NCBI RefSeq assembly: GCF_003350475.1
Contig: NZ_QQAV01000002.1
Coordinates: 496,001 to 560,000, forward strand
From: Pseudacidovorax intermedius
Lineage (GTDB): Bacteria; Pseudomonadota; Gammaproteobacteria; Burkholderiales; Burkholderiaceae_C
Length of the DNA stretch: 64,000 nt
Direction: 5' to 3'
Below the pieces are notes generated by a model. The model was not told where the DNA came from. It was given only the letters and a program-made list of their open reading frames with translations, and searched no databases. Position numbers and translations under genes: made by a program. This document shows, piece after piece, positions 1-8,704 of the stretch. How positions within the stretch are numbered: position 1 is the first letter of the stretch; every line of letters begins with the position of its first letter.

Positions 1-249
1 GACAAGTCGCGCGAAGTGCCCATTCATCTGCGCAACGCGCCCACCAAGCTGATGAAATCGCTGGGCCATGGCAAGGCCTACCGTTATGCGCACGACGAGC
101 CCGAAGGCTATGCAGCCGGCGAGACCTACCTGCCTCAGGGCATGCCCGAACCGCGCTGGTATCAGCCGGTGCCCCGCGGCCTGGAAACCAAGATTGCCGA
201 GAAGTTGGCGCATCTGCGCCGGCTCGACGCGCAGGCCGGCGAAGACTGA
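1..249 (+). CDS. rarA: Replication-associated recombination protein A, C-terminal fragment
   Basis: The frame is open from base 1 and ends at a TGA at 247-249, so only the last 82 residues are present. They match the C-terminal tetramerisation region of RarA/MgsA, the AAA+ ATPase related to clamp loaders that acts at stalled replication forks. The recognisable stretches are [11 protein letters not shown], the [13 protein letters not shown] segment and the [14 protein letters not shown] tail. The ATPase motifs lie outside the window. The next gene starts 233 bases downstream, with an intrinsic terminator in between. Confidence 0.85.
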   Translation, partial: DKSREVPIHLRNAPTKLMKSLGHGKAYRYAHDEPEGYAAGETYLPQGMPEPRWYQPVPRGLETKIAEKLAHLRRLDAQAGED

Positions 250-342
250 GCCCGTCTTTCAACGTATCCGCTAAAGCGCCGACCCCTTCACGCCGCTGCG
301 GGAAACCCCCAGCTGCCGCGCACCAGAGTAGCGCGGCCGCGT

Positions 343-366
343 GTCTAAAATCCCGCCCACTTAGAC
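343..366 (+). promoter_or_regulatory. Candidate promoter or operator before the liv operon
   Basis: A perfect six-base inverted repeat, GTCTAA (343-348) and TTAGAC (361-366), is separated by 12 bases. It overlaps a TAAAAT hexamer at 346-351 that resembles a sigma-70 -10 box. I see no convincing -35 box. If this is the liv promoter, the terminator at 366-396 lies inside the leader. The rest of 250-482 shows no coding potential. Confidence 0.35.
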
Positions 367-396
367 CCGCCTTCCACCCATGCTGGCGGGTTTTTT
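366..396 (+). terminator. Intrinsic terminator between rarA and livH
   Basis: The arms CCCGCC (366-371) and GGCGGG (385-390) are separated by 13 bases and followed by six T residues (391-396). It either ends rarA transcription or acts as an attenuator in the liv leader, 86 bases before livH. Confidence 0.7.
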
Positions 397-482
397 GCTA
401 CCTGAACCACGGCGCCAATCCGGTGCTCCGGCTTGGCAGAAGGCGTCCTCACCGGGACGCATAACAAAAGGGACCTCTCTTT

Positions 483-1412
483 ATGGAAATATTGCTGCAG
501 CAGATCATCAACGGTCTGGTTCTCGGCAGCATGTACGCCCTGATAGCCCTCGGCTACACCATGGTGTACGGCATCATCAACCTCATCAATTTCGCCCACG
601 GCGAGGTCCTCATGGTCGGCGCATTGACCAGCTGGACCATCATCGGCTGGATGCAGTCGGCCATGCCGGGCACCCCCGGCTGGATCATCCTGATCCTGGC
701 CACCCTGATCGCCTGCGTGGTGGCGGCCACCCTCAATTTCACCATCGAGAAAGTCGCCTACCGGCCGCTGCGCAACAGTCCCAAATTGGCCCCGCTGATC
801 ACGGCCATCGGCATGTCGATCCTGTTGCAGACGCTGGCCATGATCATCTGGCGCCCCACCAACAAGGCCTATCCGACGCTGCTGCCCAGCGACTCGGTGC
901 ACATCGCGGGTGCGGCCATCTCGCCGACGCAGATCATGATCCTGGTGGTCACCGCGATCTCGCTGGCGGTGCTGACCTGGCTGGTCAACTACACGCGGCT
1001 CGGCCGCGCCATGCGGGCCACCGCCGAGAACCCGCGCGTGGCTGCGCTTATGGGCATCCGGCCGGACACGGTCATCTCGGCCACCTTCATCATCGGCGCC
1101 GTGCTGGCGGCCATCGCGGGTGTCATGTATGCCTCCAACTACGGCATCGCGCAGCACGCCATGGGCTTCATCCCCGGCCTCAAGGCCTTCACCGCCGCCG
1201 TGTTCGGCGGCATCGGAAACCTGGCCGGTGCCGTGGTGGGCGGCCTGCTGCTCGGCGTGATCGAGGCCGTGGGCGCGGGTTACCTGTCCGACGTCACGGG
1301 CGGCGTGCTGGGCAGCCAGCACAGCGACATCTTCGCCTTCATCATTCTGATCATCACGCTGACCGTGCGGCCGTCCGGCCTGCTCGGCGAGCGCGTGGCG
1401 GACCGGGCCTGA
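483..1412 (+). CDS. livH: Branched-chain amino acid ABC transporter permease LivH
   Basis: This 309-residue integral membrane protein is the first permease of a HAAT-type importer for leucine, isoleucine, valine or related compounds. The N-terminus carries the family signature GLVLGSMYALIALGYTMVYG followed by NLINFAHGE, and the C-terminal half has the conserved AFTAAVFGGIGNLAGAVVGG loop that contacts the ATPase. The start is supported by AAGGGA at 468-473. livM follows after 16 bases, and livG and livF complete the operon. No livK binding-protein gene is linked within the window, so the substrate could be an amino acid, an amide, urea or an aromatic acid. Confidence 0.93.
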   Translation: MEILLQQIINGLVLGSMYALIALGYTMVYGIINLINFAHGEVLMVGALTSWTIIGWMQSAMPGTPGWIILILATLIACVVAATLNFTIEKVAYRPLRNSPKLAPLITAIGMSILLQTLAMIIWRPTNKAYPTLLPSDSVHIAGAAISPTQIMILVVTAISLAVLTWLVNYTRLGRAMRATAENPRVAALMGIRPDTVISATFIIGAVLAAIAGVMYASNYGIAQHAMGFIPGLKAFTAAVFGGIGNLAGAVVGGLLLGVIEAVGAGYLSDVTGGVLGSQHSDIFAFIILIITLTVRPSGLLGERVADRA

Positions 1413-1428
1413 CGGCCAAGGAGGCTCC

Positions 1429-2619
<1,191 letters not shown>

Positions 2620-2640
2620 GCCGAAGGAAGGAACACTCTC

Positions 2641-3411
2641 ATGGCAGACACCATCCTTCACGTGAAGGGCATCTCCAAGCGTTTCGGCGGGCTTCAGGCC
2701 CTGTCGGACGTGGGCATCCGCATCGAGCGCGGCCAGGTCTATGGCCTGATCGGCCCCAACGGCGCGGGCAAGACCACCTTCTTCAACGTCATCACCGGGC
2801 TGTACACGCCGGACAGCGGCAGCTTCGAGCTGGCCGGCAAGCCCTACCAGCCCACGGCCGTGCACGAAGTGGCCAAGGCCGGCATCGCGCGCACCTTCCA
2901 GAACATCCGTCTCTTCGCCGAGATGACGGCGCTGGAGAACGTGATGGTCGGCCGCCACGTGCGCACGCATTCGGGCGTGTTCGGCGCCATCTTCCGCACC
3001 TCGGGCTTCAAGGCCGAAGAGCGGGCCATCGCCGATCGCGCACGCGAGCTGCTCGACTATGTGGGCGTGGGCAAGTACGCCGATTTCAAGGCCCGCACGC
3101 TGAGCTACGGCGACCAGCGTCGGCTCGAGATCGCCCGTGCCCTGGCTACCGACCCGCAGTTGATCGCACTGGACGAACCCGCCGCCGGCATGAACGCCAC
3201 CGAGAAGGTGCAGTTGCGCGAGCTGATCGACCGCATCCGCAAGGACAACCGCACGGTGCTCATCATCGAGCACGACGTGAAGCTGATCATGGGCCTGTGC
3301 GACCGCGTCACGGTGCTCGACTACGGTAAGCAGATCGCCGAAGGCACGCCGGCCGAGGTGCAGAAGAACGAGAAGGTGATCGAGGCCTACCTCGGCACCG
3401 GTGGACACTGA
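2641..3411 (+). CDS. livG: Branched-chain amino acid ABC transporter ATPase LivG
   Basis: This 256-residue cytoplasmic ATPase powers the Liv importer as a heterodimer with LivF. The Walker A motif GPNGAGKT spans residues 38-45, the signature region reads LSYGDQRRLEIARAL, and Walker B with its catalytic Glu reads LIALDEPAAG. The AAGMN segment after Walker B and the C-terminal GTPAEVQKNEKVIEAYLG are typical of LivG. A GGAAGGAA ribosome-binding site precedes the ATG. The stop lies 10 bases before the preferred livF start. Confidence 0.94.
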   Translation: MADTILHVKGISKRFGGLQALSDVGIRIERGQVYGLIGPNGAGKTTFFNVITGLYTPDSGSFELAGKPYQPTAVHEVAKAGIARTFQNIRLFAEMTALENVMVGRHVRTHSGVFGAIFRTSGFKAEERAIADRARELLDYVGVGKYADFKARTLSYGDQRRLEIARALATDPQLIALDEPAAGMNATEKVQLRELIDRIRKDNRTVLIIEHDVKLIMGLCDRVTVLDYGKQIAEGTPAEVQKNEKVIEAYLGTGGH

Positions 3412-3421
3412 AAGGTCGCGC

Positions 3422-4138
3422 ATGGCACAGACTCTGTTGAAAGTGAGCGGCCTGAAGGTCGCGTACGGCGGCATCCAGGCCGTCAAGGGCGTGGACTTCG
3501 AGGTGCGCGAGGGCGAGCTGGTGTCGCTGATCGGCTCCAACGGCGCCGGCAAGACCACCACCATGAAGGCCATCACCGGCACGCTGCCGGCGCTGGCTGG
3601 CGAGATCGAGTTCATGGGCAAGTCCATCAAGGGCCGTGGCGCCTGGGACCTGGTCAAGGAAGGCCTGGTGATGGTGCCGGAAGGCCGCGGCGTGTTCACG
3701 CGCATGACGATCACCGAGAACCTGCAGATCGGCGCCTACACGCGCAACGACAAGGCCGGCATCGCGCAGGACATCGACCGCGTCTTCACCACCTTCCCAC
3801 GGCTGAAGGAGCGCGCCACGCAACTGGCGGGCACCATGTCCGGCGGCGAGCAGCAGATGCTGGCCATGGGCCGTGCGCTGATGGCGCGTCCCAAGGTGCT
3901 GCTGCTGGACGAGCCCACCATGGGCCTGTCGCCCATCATGTGCGACAAGATCTTCGAGGTGGTCAAGCAGGTCTACGACCAGGGCGTCACGGTGCTGCTG
4001 GTGGAGCAGAACGCCAGCCGCGCGCTACAGATTGCCGACCGTGGCTACGTGATGGAGTCGGGCCTGATCACCATGAACGGCGATGCCAAGGTCATGCTGA
4101 ACGATCCGAAGGTGCGCGCGGCCTACCTGGGCGAGTGA
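3422..4138 (+). CDS. livF: Branched-chain amino acid ABC transporter ATPase LivF
   Basis: This 238-residue second ATPase has Walker A GSNGAGKT at residues 38-45, signature MSGGEQQMLAMGRAL and Walker B VLLLDEPTMGL. I chose the ATG at 3422 because GAAAGG lies just upstream and the protein then begins MAQTLLKVSGL, as in homologues. An in-frame GTG at 3401 would add seven residues and overlap livG by 11 bases. This is the last gene of the liv operon. A hairpin terminator follows at 4182-4208. Confidence 0.93.
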   Translation: MAQTLLKVSGLKVAYGGIQAVKGVDFEVREGELVSLIGSNGAGKTTTMKAITGTLPALAGEIEFMGKSIKGRGAWDLVKEGLVMVPEGRGVFTRMTITENLQIGAYTRNDKAGIAQDIDRVFTTFPRLKERATQLAGTMSGGEQQMLAMGRALMARPKVLLLDEPTMGLSPIMCDKIFEVVKQVYDQGVTVLLVEQNASRALQIADRGYVMESGLITMNGDAKVMLNDPKVRAAYLGE

Positions 4139-4181
4139 CGTGGCAGGCGGCCCTGTGGGGCCGCCACAGCCAGGAAAAAGA

Positions 4182-4212
4182 AACGGGCCGCGCTTTCGCC
4201 GGCCCGTTCTGC
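4182..4212. terminator. Terminator between convergent livF and the Bug gene
   Basis: The arms AACGGGCC (4182-4189) and GGCCCGTT (4201-4208) enclose an 11-base loop, followed by CTGCTTT on the plus strand. Runs of A on the other side allow it to act in the minus direction too, which suits two convergent genes. Confidence 0.6.
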
Positions 4213-4244
4213 TTTGGGGGCACCGCCGGGGCGGCGTCAGGCGC

Positions 4245-5225
4245 TCAGTCCACCTTCGCGCCCGTTGCCTTGACCACCTGTTCGTACTTGGCCAGCTCGC
4301 TCTTCATGAAGGCGCCGAACTGCTCGGGCGTCGTGGGCACCGGCTCGGCGAAGAGGGCAGCGAAGCGGGTTTTGGTCTCGGGCGCGTTGAGCGCGCCGAC
4401 AAAGGCCTGGTTCAGCCGGTCGATTACGTCGCGCGGTGTGCCCGCCGGCGCCACCAGGCCCCACCAGGTGTCGATGGAAAAGCCCTTGAGCGTGTCCGCC
4501 ACCGGTGGCACGTCCGGAAGGAAGGGACTGCGCTGCAGCGTGGTCACGGCCAGTGCCTTGAGTTTGCCGCCCCGGATGTTGGGTGCGGCCGTGGCCAGGT
4601 TGTCGAAGTTGAAGTCGACCTGGCCGCTGAGCAGCGCCAGCTGCGCGGGGTTGCCGCCGTTGTAGGGGATGTGCACGGCGAAGATGCCGGCCGCCTTCTT
4701 GAACATCTCGCCCGCCAGGTGGCCGGCGCTGCCGTTGCCGCCGCTGCCGTAGTTCAGCTTGGCCGGGTTGGCCTTGGCGTAGGCGATCAGGTCCTTGAGG
4801 CTGTTGATCTTCAGGCGCTGCGCCGTCTCGGCATTCATCACCAGCACGTTGGGCACCCGCACCATCTGGCTGATGGGCGCGAAGTCGGTGGCCGCGTTGT
4901 AGGGCATGCGGCTGTAGAGCCAGGGATTGACCGCGTTCGTCGCCGTGGCGGCGATGCCGATGGTCAGGCCGTCGGGCTGCGCCTTGGCCACCATGTCGGC
5001 GCCGATGTTGCCGCCCGCACCCGGCTTGTTGTCGATGATGATCGGGCCGCCGAATGCGTCCTTGGCACGTTCGGCCAGCGCGCGGGCCGTGACGTCGATG
5101 GGGCCGCCGGCGGCATAGGGCACGACCAGGCGGATCGGCCGGCTGTCGGCGCGCGCCACGAAGGGCAGGGCGGCGCTGGCGGCCAGCAGGGAGAGCACGG
5201 GGCGTCGGGTGATCGGGCGGGTCAT
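4245..5225 (-). CDS. Bug/TctC family periplasmic substrate-binding protein
   Basis: This 326-residue exported protein belongs to the Bug family of tripartite tricarboxylate transporter receptors, which is greatly expanded in Burkholderiales. The N-terminus MTRPITRRPVLSLLAASAAL is a signal peptide with paired arginines that might use the Tat route. The mature part starts with RPIRLVVPYAAGGPIDVTAR, followed by IIDNKPGAGGNIG, both ligand-site landmarks. The ATG at 5225 fits the signal peptide, and the longer upstream frame was not used. No TctA/TctB membrane genes are nearby, which is common for orphan Bug proteins. The ligand is unknown. Confidence 0.9.
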   Translation of the reverse strand: MTRPITRRPVLSLLAASAALPFVARADSRPIRLVVPYAAGGPIDVTARALAERAKDAFGGPIIIDNKPGAGGNIGADMVAKAQPDGLTIGIAATATNAVNPWLYSRMPYNAATDFAPISQMVRVPNVLVMNAETAQRLKINSLKDLIAYAKANPAKLNYGSGGNGSAGHLAGEMFKKAAGIFAVHIPYNGGNPAQLALLSGQVDFNFDNLATAAPNIRGGKLKALAVTTLQRSPFLPDVPPVADTLKGFSIDTWWGLVAPAGTPRDVIDRLNQAFVGALNAPETKTRFAALFAEPVPTTPEQFGAFMKSELAKYEQVVKATGAKVD

Positions 5226-5304
5226 GGTGTCTCTGGTTGTCTTGGGATCGGAAGGCCGCGCGCCGTCGGTCGACGGCAGGCGCGGCATGCGGCGGAGCAG
5301 GCGC

Positions 5305-6354
5305 TCAGGGCGCGGCCTTGTCGGCCTCGGAGGTGAAGGCGTCGGCGAAGAATTCCTCTTCGGGCAATCCGCCCTGGGCCACATAGTCGCGCTGCGCCGA
5401 CTGCACGACCACCGGCGCGCCACAGGCATACACCTGGTGGCCGGAGAGGTCGGGCGTGTCCTCGAGCACCGCCTGGTGGACGAAGCCGGTGCGGCCGGTC
5501 CAGTTGTCCTCGGGCACGGCGTTGCTCACCACCGGCACGTAGCGCAGCTGGGGCATCTCGGCCAGCTGCTCGCGGATCCAGCCGTCCATGTACAGGTCCT
5601 GCGGCCGGCGGCCGCCCCAGTACAGCGTGGCGGGCCGCTCGATGCGCTTGAACTTCATGTGCTCGATCAGCGCCTTGATGGGCGCGAAGCCGGTGCCGGA
5701 AGCCAGCAGCACGATGGGCTTGGTGCTGTCCTCGCGCAGGAAGAAGCTGCCGTAGGGGCCTTCGACGCGCAGGATCTCCTTCTCCTTCATCGCGCCGAAT
5801 ACATGGTCGGTGAACTTGCCGCCGGGCATGTGGCGGATGTGCAGTTCGATGCCGGTGCCCGGCTCGGACAGCGTGTGCGGCGCATTGGCCATCGAGTAGC
5901 TGCGCCGCGCGCCGTCGCGCAGCAGGAACTCGACGTACTGGCCGGCATGGAACTTCATCGGCTCGCCGGCCGGCAGCTGCAGGCGCAGCTGCATCACGTC
6001 GTGCGACAGGCGCACCAGCGTCTGCACGCGCACAGGCATCTTGCGGATGGGGAAGGCGTCGGCATCGACCACCTGGCGCGATTCGAGCACCACGTCGCTG
6101 GTGGCATGGGCGCGGCAGGTCAGGATGTAGCCGGCAGCGGCCTCCTCGGCGCTGAGGGCCTTGGACTGGTAGGGCTCCATCGTCACTTCGCCGGAGAGCT
6201 TCTTGCACTTGCAGGAGCCGCAGGCGCCGTCCTTGCAGCCGTAGGGCAGGCCGATGCCCTGGCGGATGCCGGCGGACAGGATGGATTCGCCGGCCTCGGC
6301 GTCGAAGCGGCGGCCACTGGGCTCCACGCTCACGGAGAACACGGTGTCGGACAT
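5305..6354 (-). CDS. Ferredoxin-reductase-like flavoprotein (CDP-6-deoxy-delta-3,4-glucoseen reductase-like)
   Basis: This 349-residue soluble electron-transfer protein has an N-terminal plant-type [2Fe-2S] domain with Cys40, Cys45, Cys48 and Cys80. An FAD-binding domain follows with RRSYSMANAP, then an NAD(P)-binding domain with LLASGTGFAPIKALIEH and the YACGAP motif. This layout is that of proteins annotated as CDP-6-deoxy-delta-3,4-glucoseen reductase and of oxygenase reductase components. No deoxysugar genes are near, so the annotated name is probably only a homology label. It ends 79 bases before the Bug gene on the same strand, and the two could be co-transcribed. Confidence 0.85.
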   Translation of the reverse strand: MSDTVFSVSVEPSGRRFDAEAGESILSAGIRQGIGLPYGCKDGACGSCKCKKLSGEVTMEPYQSKALSAEEAAAGYILTCRAHATSDVVLESRQVVDADAFPIRKMPVRVQTLVRLSHDVMQLRLQLPAGEPMKFHAGQYVEFLLRDGARRSYSMANAPHTLSEPGTGIELHIRHMPGGKFTDHVFGAMKEKEILRVEGPYGSFFLREDSTKPIVLLASGTGFAPIKALIEHMKFKRIERPATLYWGGRRPQDLYMDGWIREQLAEMPQLRYVPVVSNAVPEDNWTGRTGFVHQAVLEDTPDLSGHQVYACGAPVVVQSAQRDYVAQGGLPEEEFFADAFTSEADKAAP

Positions 6355-6490
6355 GGGTGGGTATTCTTCGGGGGTTGTGCCGGCGCTGGCGCCGCGTGGG
6401 GCGGGCGCGGCCGGTCAAGACTGCGGAAAGCGTTCGATTTTGCCTTCAAACCGTCTTCCCCTCGGTGCGCTGCCGGCGCGCTTCCGCCGC

Positions 6491-7381
6491 ATGCGGCTGC
6501 TCGTCGTCGGTTGCGGCGATGTGGGCCAGCGGGTGCTGCGCCAGCTCGGCGGGCGGATGCGGGTTCTGGCGTTGACGTCATCGCCCGAACGGGTGCCCGC
6601 GCTGCGCGCGGCCGGCGCTGTTCCGCTGGTGGGCGACCTGGACCGGCCTGCCACGCTGCGCCGCCTGGCTGGGCTTGCGCCCCGCGTGCTCCATTTGGCC
6701 CCGCCGCCGCGCGAGTCGGGGGCGGGTGACGACCGCGACCCTCGCACCCGTGCGCTGCTGCAAGCGCTGGCCCGCGGCGGCGCGGTGGCCGCGCCGGACG
6801 TGCTGGTCTACGGCTCCACCACTGGTGTGTATGGCGATTGCGGCGGCGACTGGATCGACGAGACCCGCCCGGTCGCGCCGGCCACCGCGCGCGGCCGACG
6901 TCGCGTCGATGCGGAGCGTGCGGTGCGCGAGGCCGGCGCGCGCGGCCTGGGGGCCAGCATCCTGCGCATCCCGGGCATCTACGCGCCCGACCGGCCCGCG
7001 GGCACGCCGCGCGAGCGCCTGCTGCGCGGCACGCCGGCTCTGCGGGTGGAAGACGATGTCTACACGAACCACATCCATGCCGACGACCTGGCGCGCGCCT
7101 GCATCGCCGCGCTCTTCCGGGGCCGGCCGCAGCGTATCTACCACGCGAGCGACGACACGCAGCTGCGCATGGGCGAGTACTTCGACCTGGCGGCCGACCT
7201 CTTCGGCCTGCCGCGGCCGCCGAGGCTGTCGCGTGCCGAAGCGGCCGCGCAGCTGTCGCCCATGCAGATGAGCTTCATGAGCGAGTCGCGGCGACTGCGA
7301 AACCGGCGGCTCAAGCAGGAACTGCGGGTGCGGCTGGCTTGGCCCGACGTGGCCCGGGGTCTCCAGGGCGCCGTCTCGTAG
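6491..7381 (+). CDS. SDR-family NAD(P)-dependent epimerase-like protein (YeeZ-like)
   Basis: This 296-residue protein opens with the Rossmann motif in LLVVGCGDVGQRVLRQL, as in extended and atypical short-chain dehydrogenases of the YeeZ group. Further landmarks are VLVYGSTTGVYGDCGGDWIDE, where YGSTTGVYG is the active-site region, and LRIPGIYAPDR. The ATG at 6491 places the nucleotide-binding loop at the N-terminus. There is no strong ribosome-binding site, and longer in-frame starts exist upstream. The gene is divergent from the flavoprotein at 6354. Its substrate is not known. Confidence 0.8.
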   Translation: MRLLVVGCGDVGQRVLRQLGGRMRVLALTSSPERVPALRAAGAVPLVGDLDRPATLRRLAGLAPRVLHLAPPPRESGAGDDRDPRTRALLQALARGGAVAAPDVLVYGSTTGVYGDCGGDWIDETRPVAPATARGRRRVDAERAVREAGARGLGASILRIPGIYAPDRPAGTPRERLLRGTPALRVEDDVYTNHIHADDLARACIAALFRGRPQRIYHASDDTQLRMGEYFDLAADLFGLPRPPRLSRAEAAAQLSPMQMSFMSESRRLRNRRLKQELRVRLAWPDVARGLQGAVS

Positions 7382-7438
7382 CTTTCGCAGGCGGCCTCTC
7401 GGCAGGGACGCCGTCGTGGTTCGCGCGCCGCGGATCGG

Positions 7439-7912
7439 TCACGCGCGCCGGCTGCCCACCGGCACCAAGCCGCGGCGTTCGATGGGCGTGGAGAACACGA
7501 TCGAGGTCCGCGTCTCGCCATAGCCGTTGATCGTGCCCAGGAAGCGTTCGAGCTCGGGCAGGCTGGGCGCGACCACCGTCATCAGGTAGGAGTCGGCGCC
7601 CGCCACGTGATGGCATTCCAGGACTTCGGCGGCGGTGCGCAGCCGCTCCAGGAAGGCCTTCTTGCCCGGCTGATGGACCGTGATGCCCACCATCGCCTTG
7701 ACCGGGTAGCCGGCGAGCGCCGGCTCCAGCTCGGCGCCGATGCGGCGCACCACGCCGGATTCCTGCAGACGTCTTAGCCGTTCCGCCGTGGCGGCGACGG
7801 AAAGGCCCGCCTGCTCGGCCAGGCTCTTCAGCGGCGCGCGGCCCTCCTGTTGCAGGGCGCCGAGCAGCCGCCAGGCGGTGTCGTCGAGCGGTTCGGTGGG
7901 TGTTCTGGCCAT
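7439..7912 (-). CDS. Lrp/AsnC family transcriptional regulator
   Basis: This 157-residue protein has an N-terminal winged helix covering about residues 8-58 (LDDTAWRLLGALQQEGRAPL, then SVAATAERLRRLQESGVVRR) and a C-terminal ligand-sensing RAM/AsnC domain (AMVGITVHQPG, then CHHVAGADSYLMTV). It is divergent from a LysE-type amino acid exporter at 8026. That is the classical arrangement for an Lrp-type activator of amino acid export, so an amino acid effector is likely. Direct repeats in the shared intergenic region may be its binding sites. Confidence 0.9.
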   Translation of the reverse strand: MARTPTEPLDDTAWRLLGALQQEGRAPLKSLAEQAGLSVAATAERLRRLQESGVVRRIGAELEPALAGYPVKAMVGITVHQPGKKAFLERLRTAAEVLECHHVAGADSYLMTVVAPSLPELERFLGTINGYGETRTSIVFSTPIERRGLVPVGSRRA

Positions 7913-7923
7913 CGGTAAATTGG

Positions 7924-7962
7924 GCCGGAAAAAGAGCCGGAAATCAAATCTGTCGCCGTAAA
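7924..7962. promoter_or_regulatory. Direct repeats in the Lrp-LysE intergenic region
   Basis: The octamer GCCGGAAA occurs at 7924-7931 and 7936-7943, and a one-mismatch copy GCCGTAAA lies at 7955-7962 inside an AT-rich stretch. Phased direct repeats between a divergent Lrp gene and its target are candidate regulator contacts. The assignment is inference. Confidence 0.35.
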
Positions 7963-8025
7963 TATTGGCTGGGAAAGCGGCTGCCGGCCTCGGATGATCC
8001 TTGTCGTCCCAACGCGGAGATTCCC

Positions 8026-8646
8026 ATGGCCGACATCCAGAACTACGGCAGCTTCCTCATCGCCATCCTGATCTTCCAGGCCGTTCCCGGTGCGGGCACC
8101 GTCGCCATCCTCGACGCCACGGCGCGCGGCGGCGTGCGGGCCGGCATGGCCTGCGTGGGCGGCACGCTGGCGGGCGACGCGCTGTTCATGGCCGCCGCCG
8201 CGCTGGGGCTCGCGGCGCTGTTGCAGGCCAGCCCGGCGCTCTTCGGGGCGCTGCAGTGGCTGGGCGCCGGCTATCTGCTGTGGATGGGCTGGGGCATGCT
8301 GCGGTCCACCGCTTCCGCGGCGACCGCCGCGCCCGACGCGCCCCGCAGCCCGCGCGCCTATGCATGGCGCGCCTTCGCGATCAGCCTGGCCAATCCCAAG
8401 GTGATGCTCTTCTTCGTGGCCTTCTTCCCGCTCTTCATCGCGCCCGGCGCTTCGGCGGTCACGCTGCCCCTCATGATGCTGCACGTGACGCTGCTGAGCC
8501 TGCTCTGGCAGGGCCTGCTGGTGGTCATGGGCCGCGAGGTGGCGCGGCGTTTCGCCAGGCGTCCTGCCGCCCGCACCGTCGCGACCCGGCTGGGGGGCAT
8601 GGCGCTGGTCGGGCTGGGGCTGAAGCTGGTCGCAGGACTTCGGTGA
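8026..8646 (+). CDS. LysE family amino acid exporter
   Basis: This 206-residue membrane protein of the LysE/RhtB translocator family probably exports an amino acid or derivative. It has the N-terminal FQAVPGAGTVAILDATARGG motif, a variant of the usual PGP loop, then GDALFMAAAALGLAALL and the ISLANPKVMLFFVAFFPLF signature in the second half. The ATG at 8026 follows a GGAGA sequence. The divergent Lrp gene 113 bases away is its likely regulator. Confidence 0.9.
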   Translation: MADIQNYGSFLIAILIFQAVPGAGTVAILDATARGGVRAGMACVGGTLAGDALFMAAAALGLAALLQASPALFGALQWLGAGYLLWMGWGMLRSTASAATAAPDAPRSPRAYAWRAFAISLANPKVMLFFVAFFPLFIAPGASAVTLPLMMLHVTLLSLLWQGLLVVMGREVARRFARRPAARTVATRLGGMALVGLGLKLVAGLR

Positions 8647-8704
8647 CCCGCTGCTGTGCGGGAGAGCGGCAGTCAGTGCCTGCCGCGAGGGCGTGGCATG
8701 GAGG

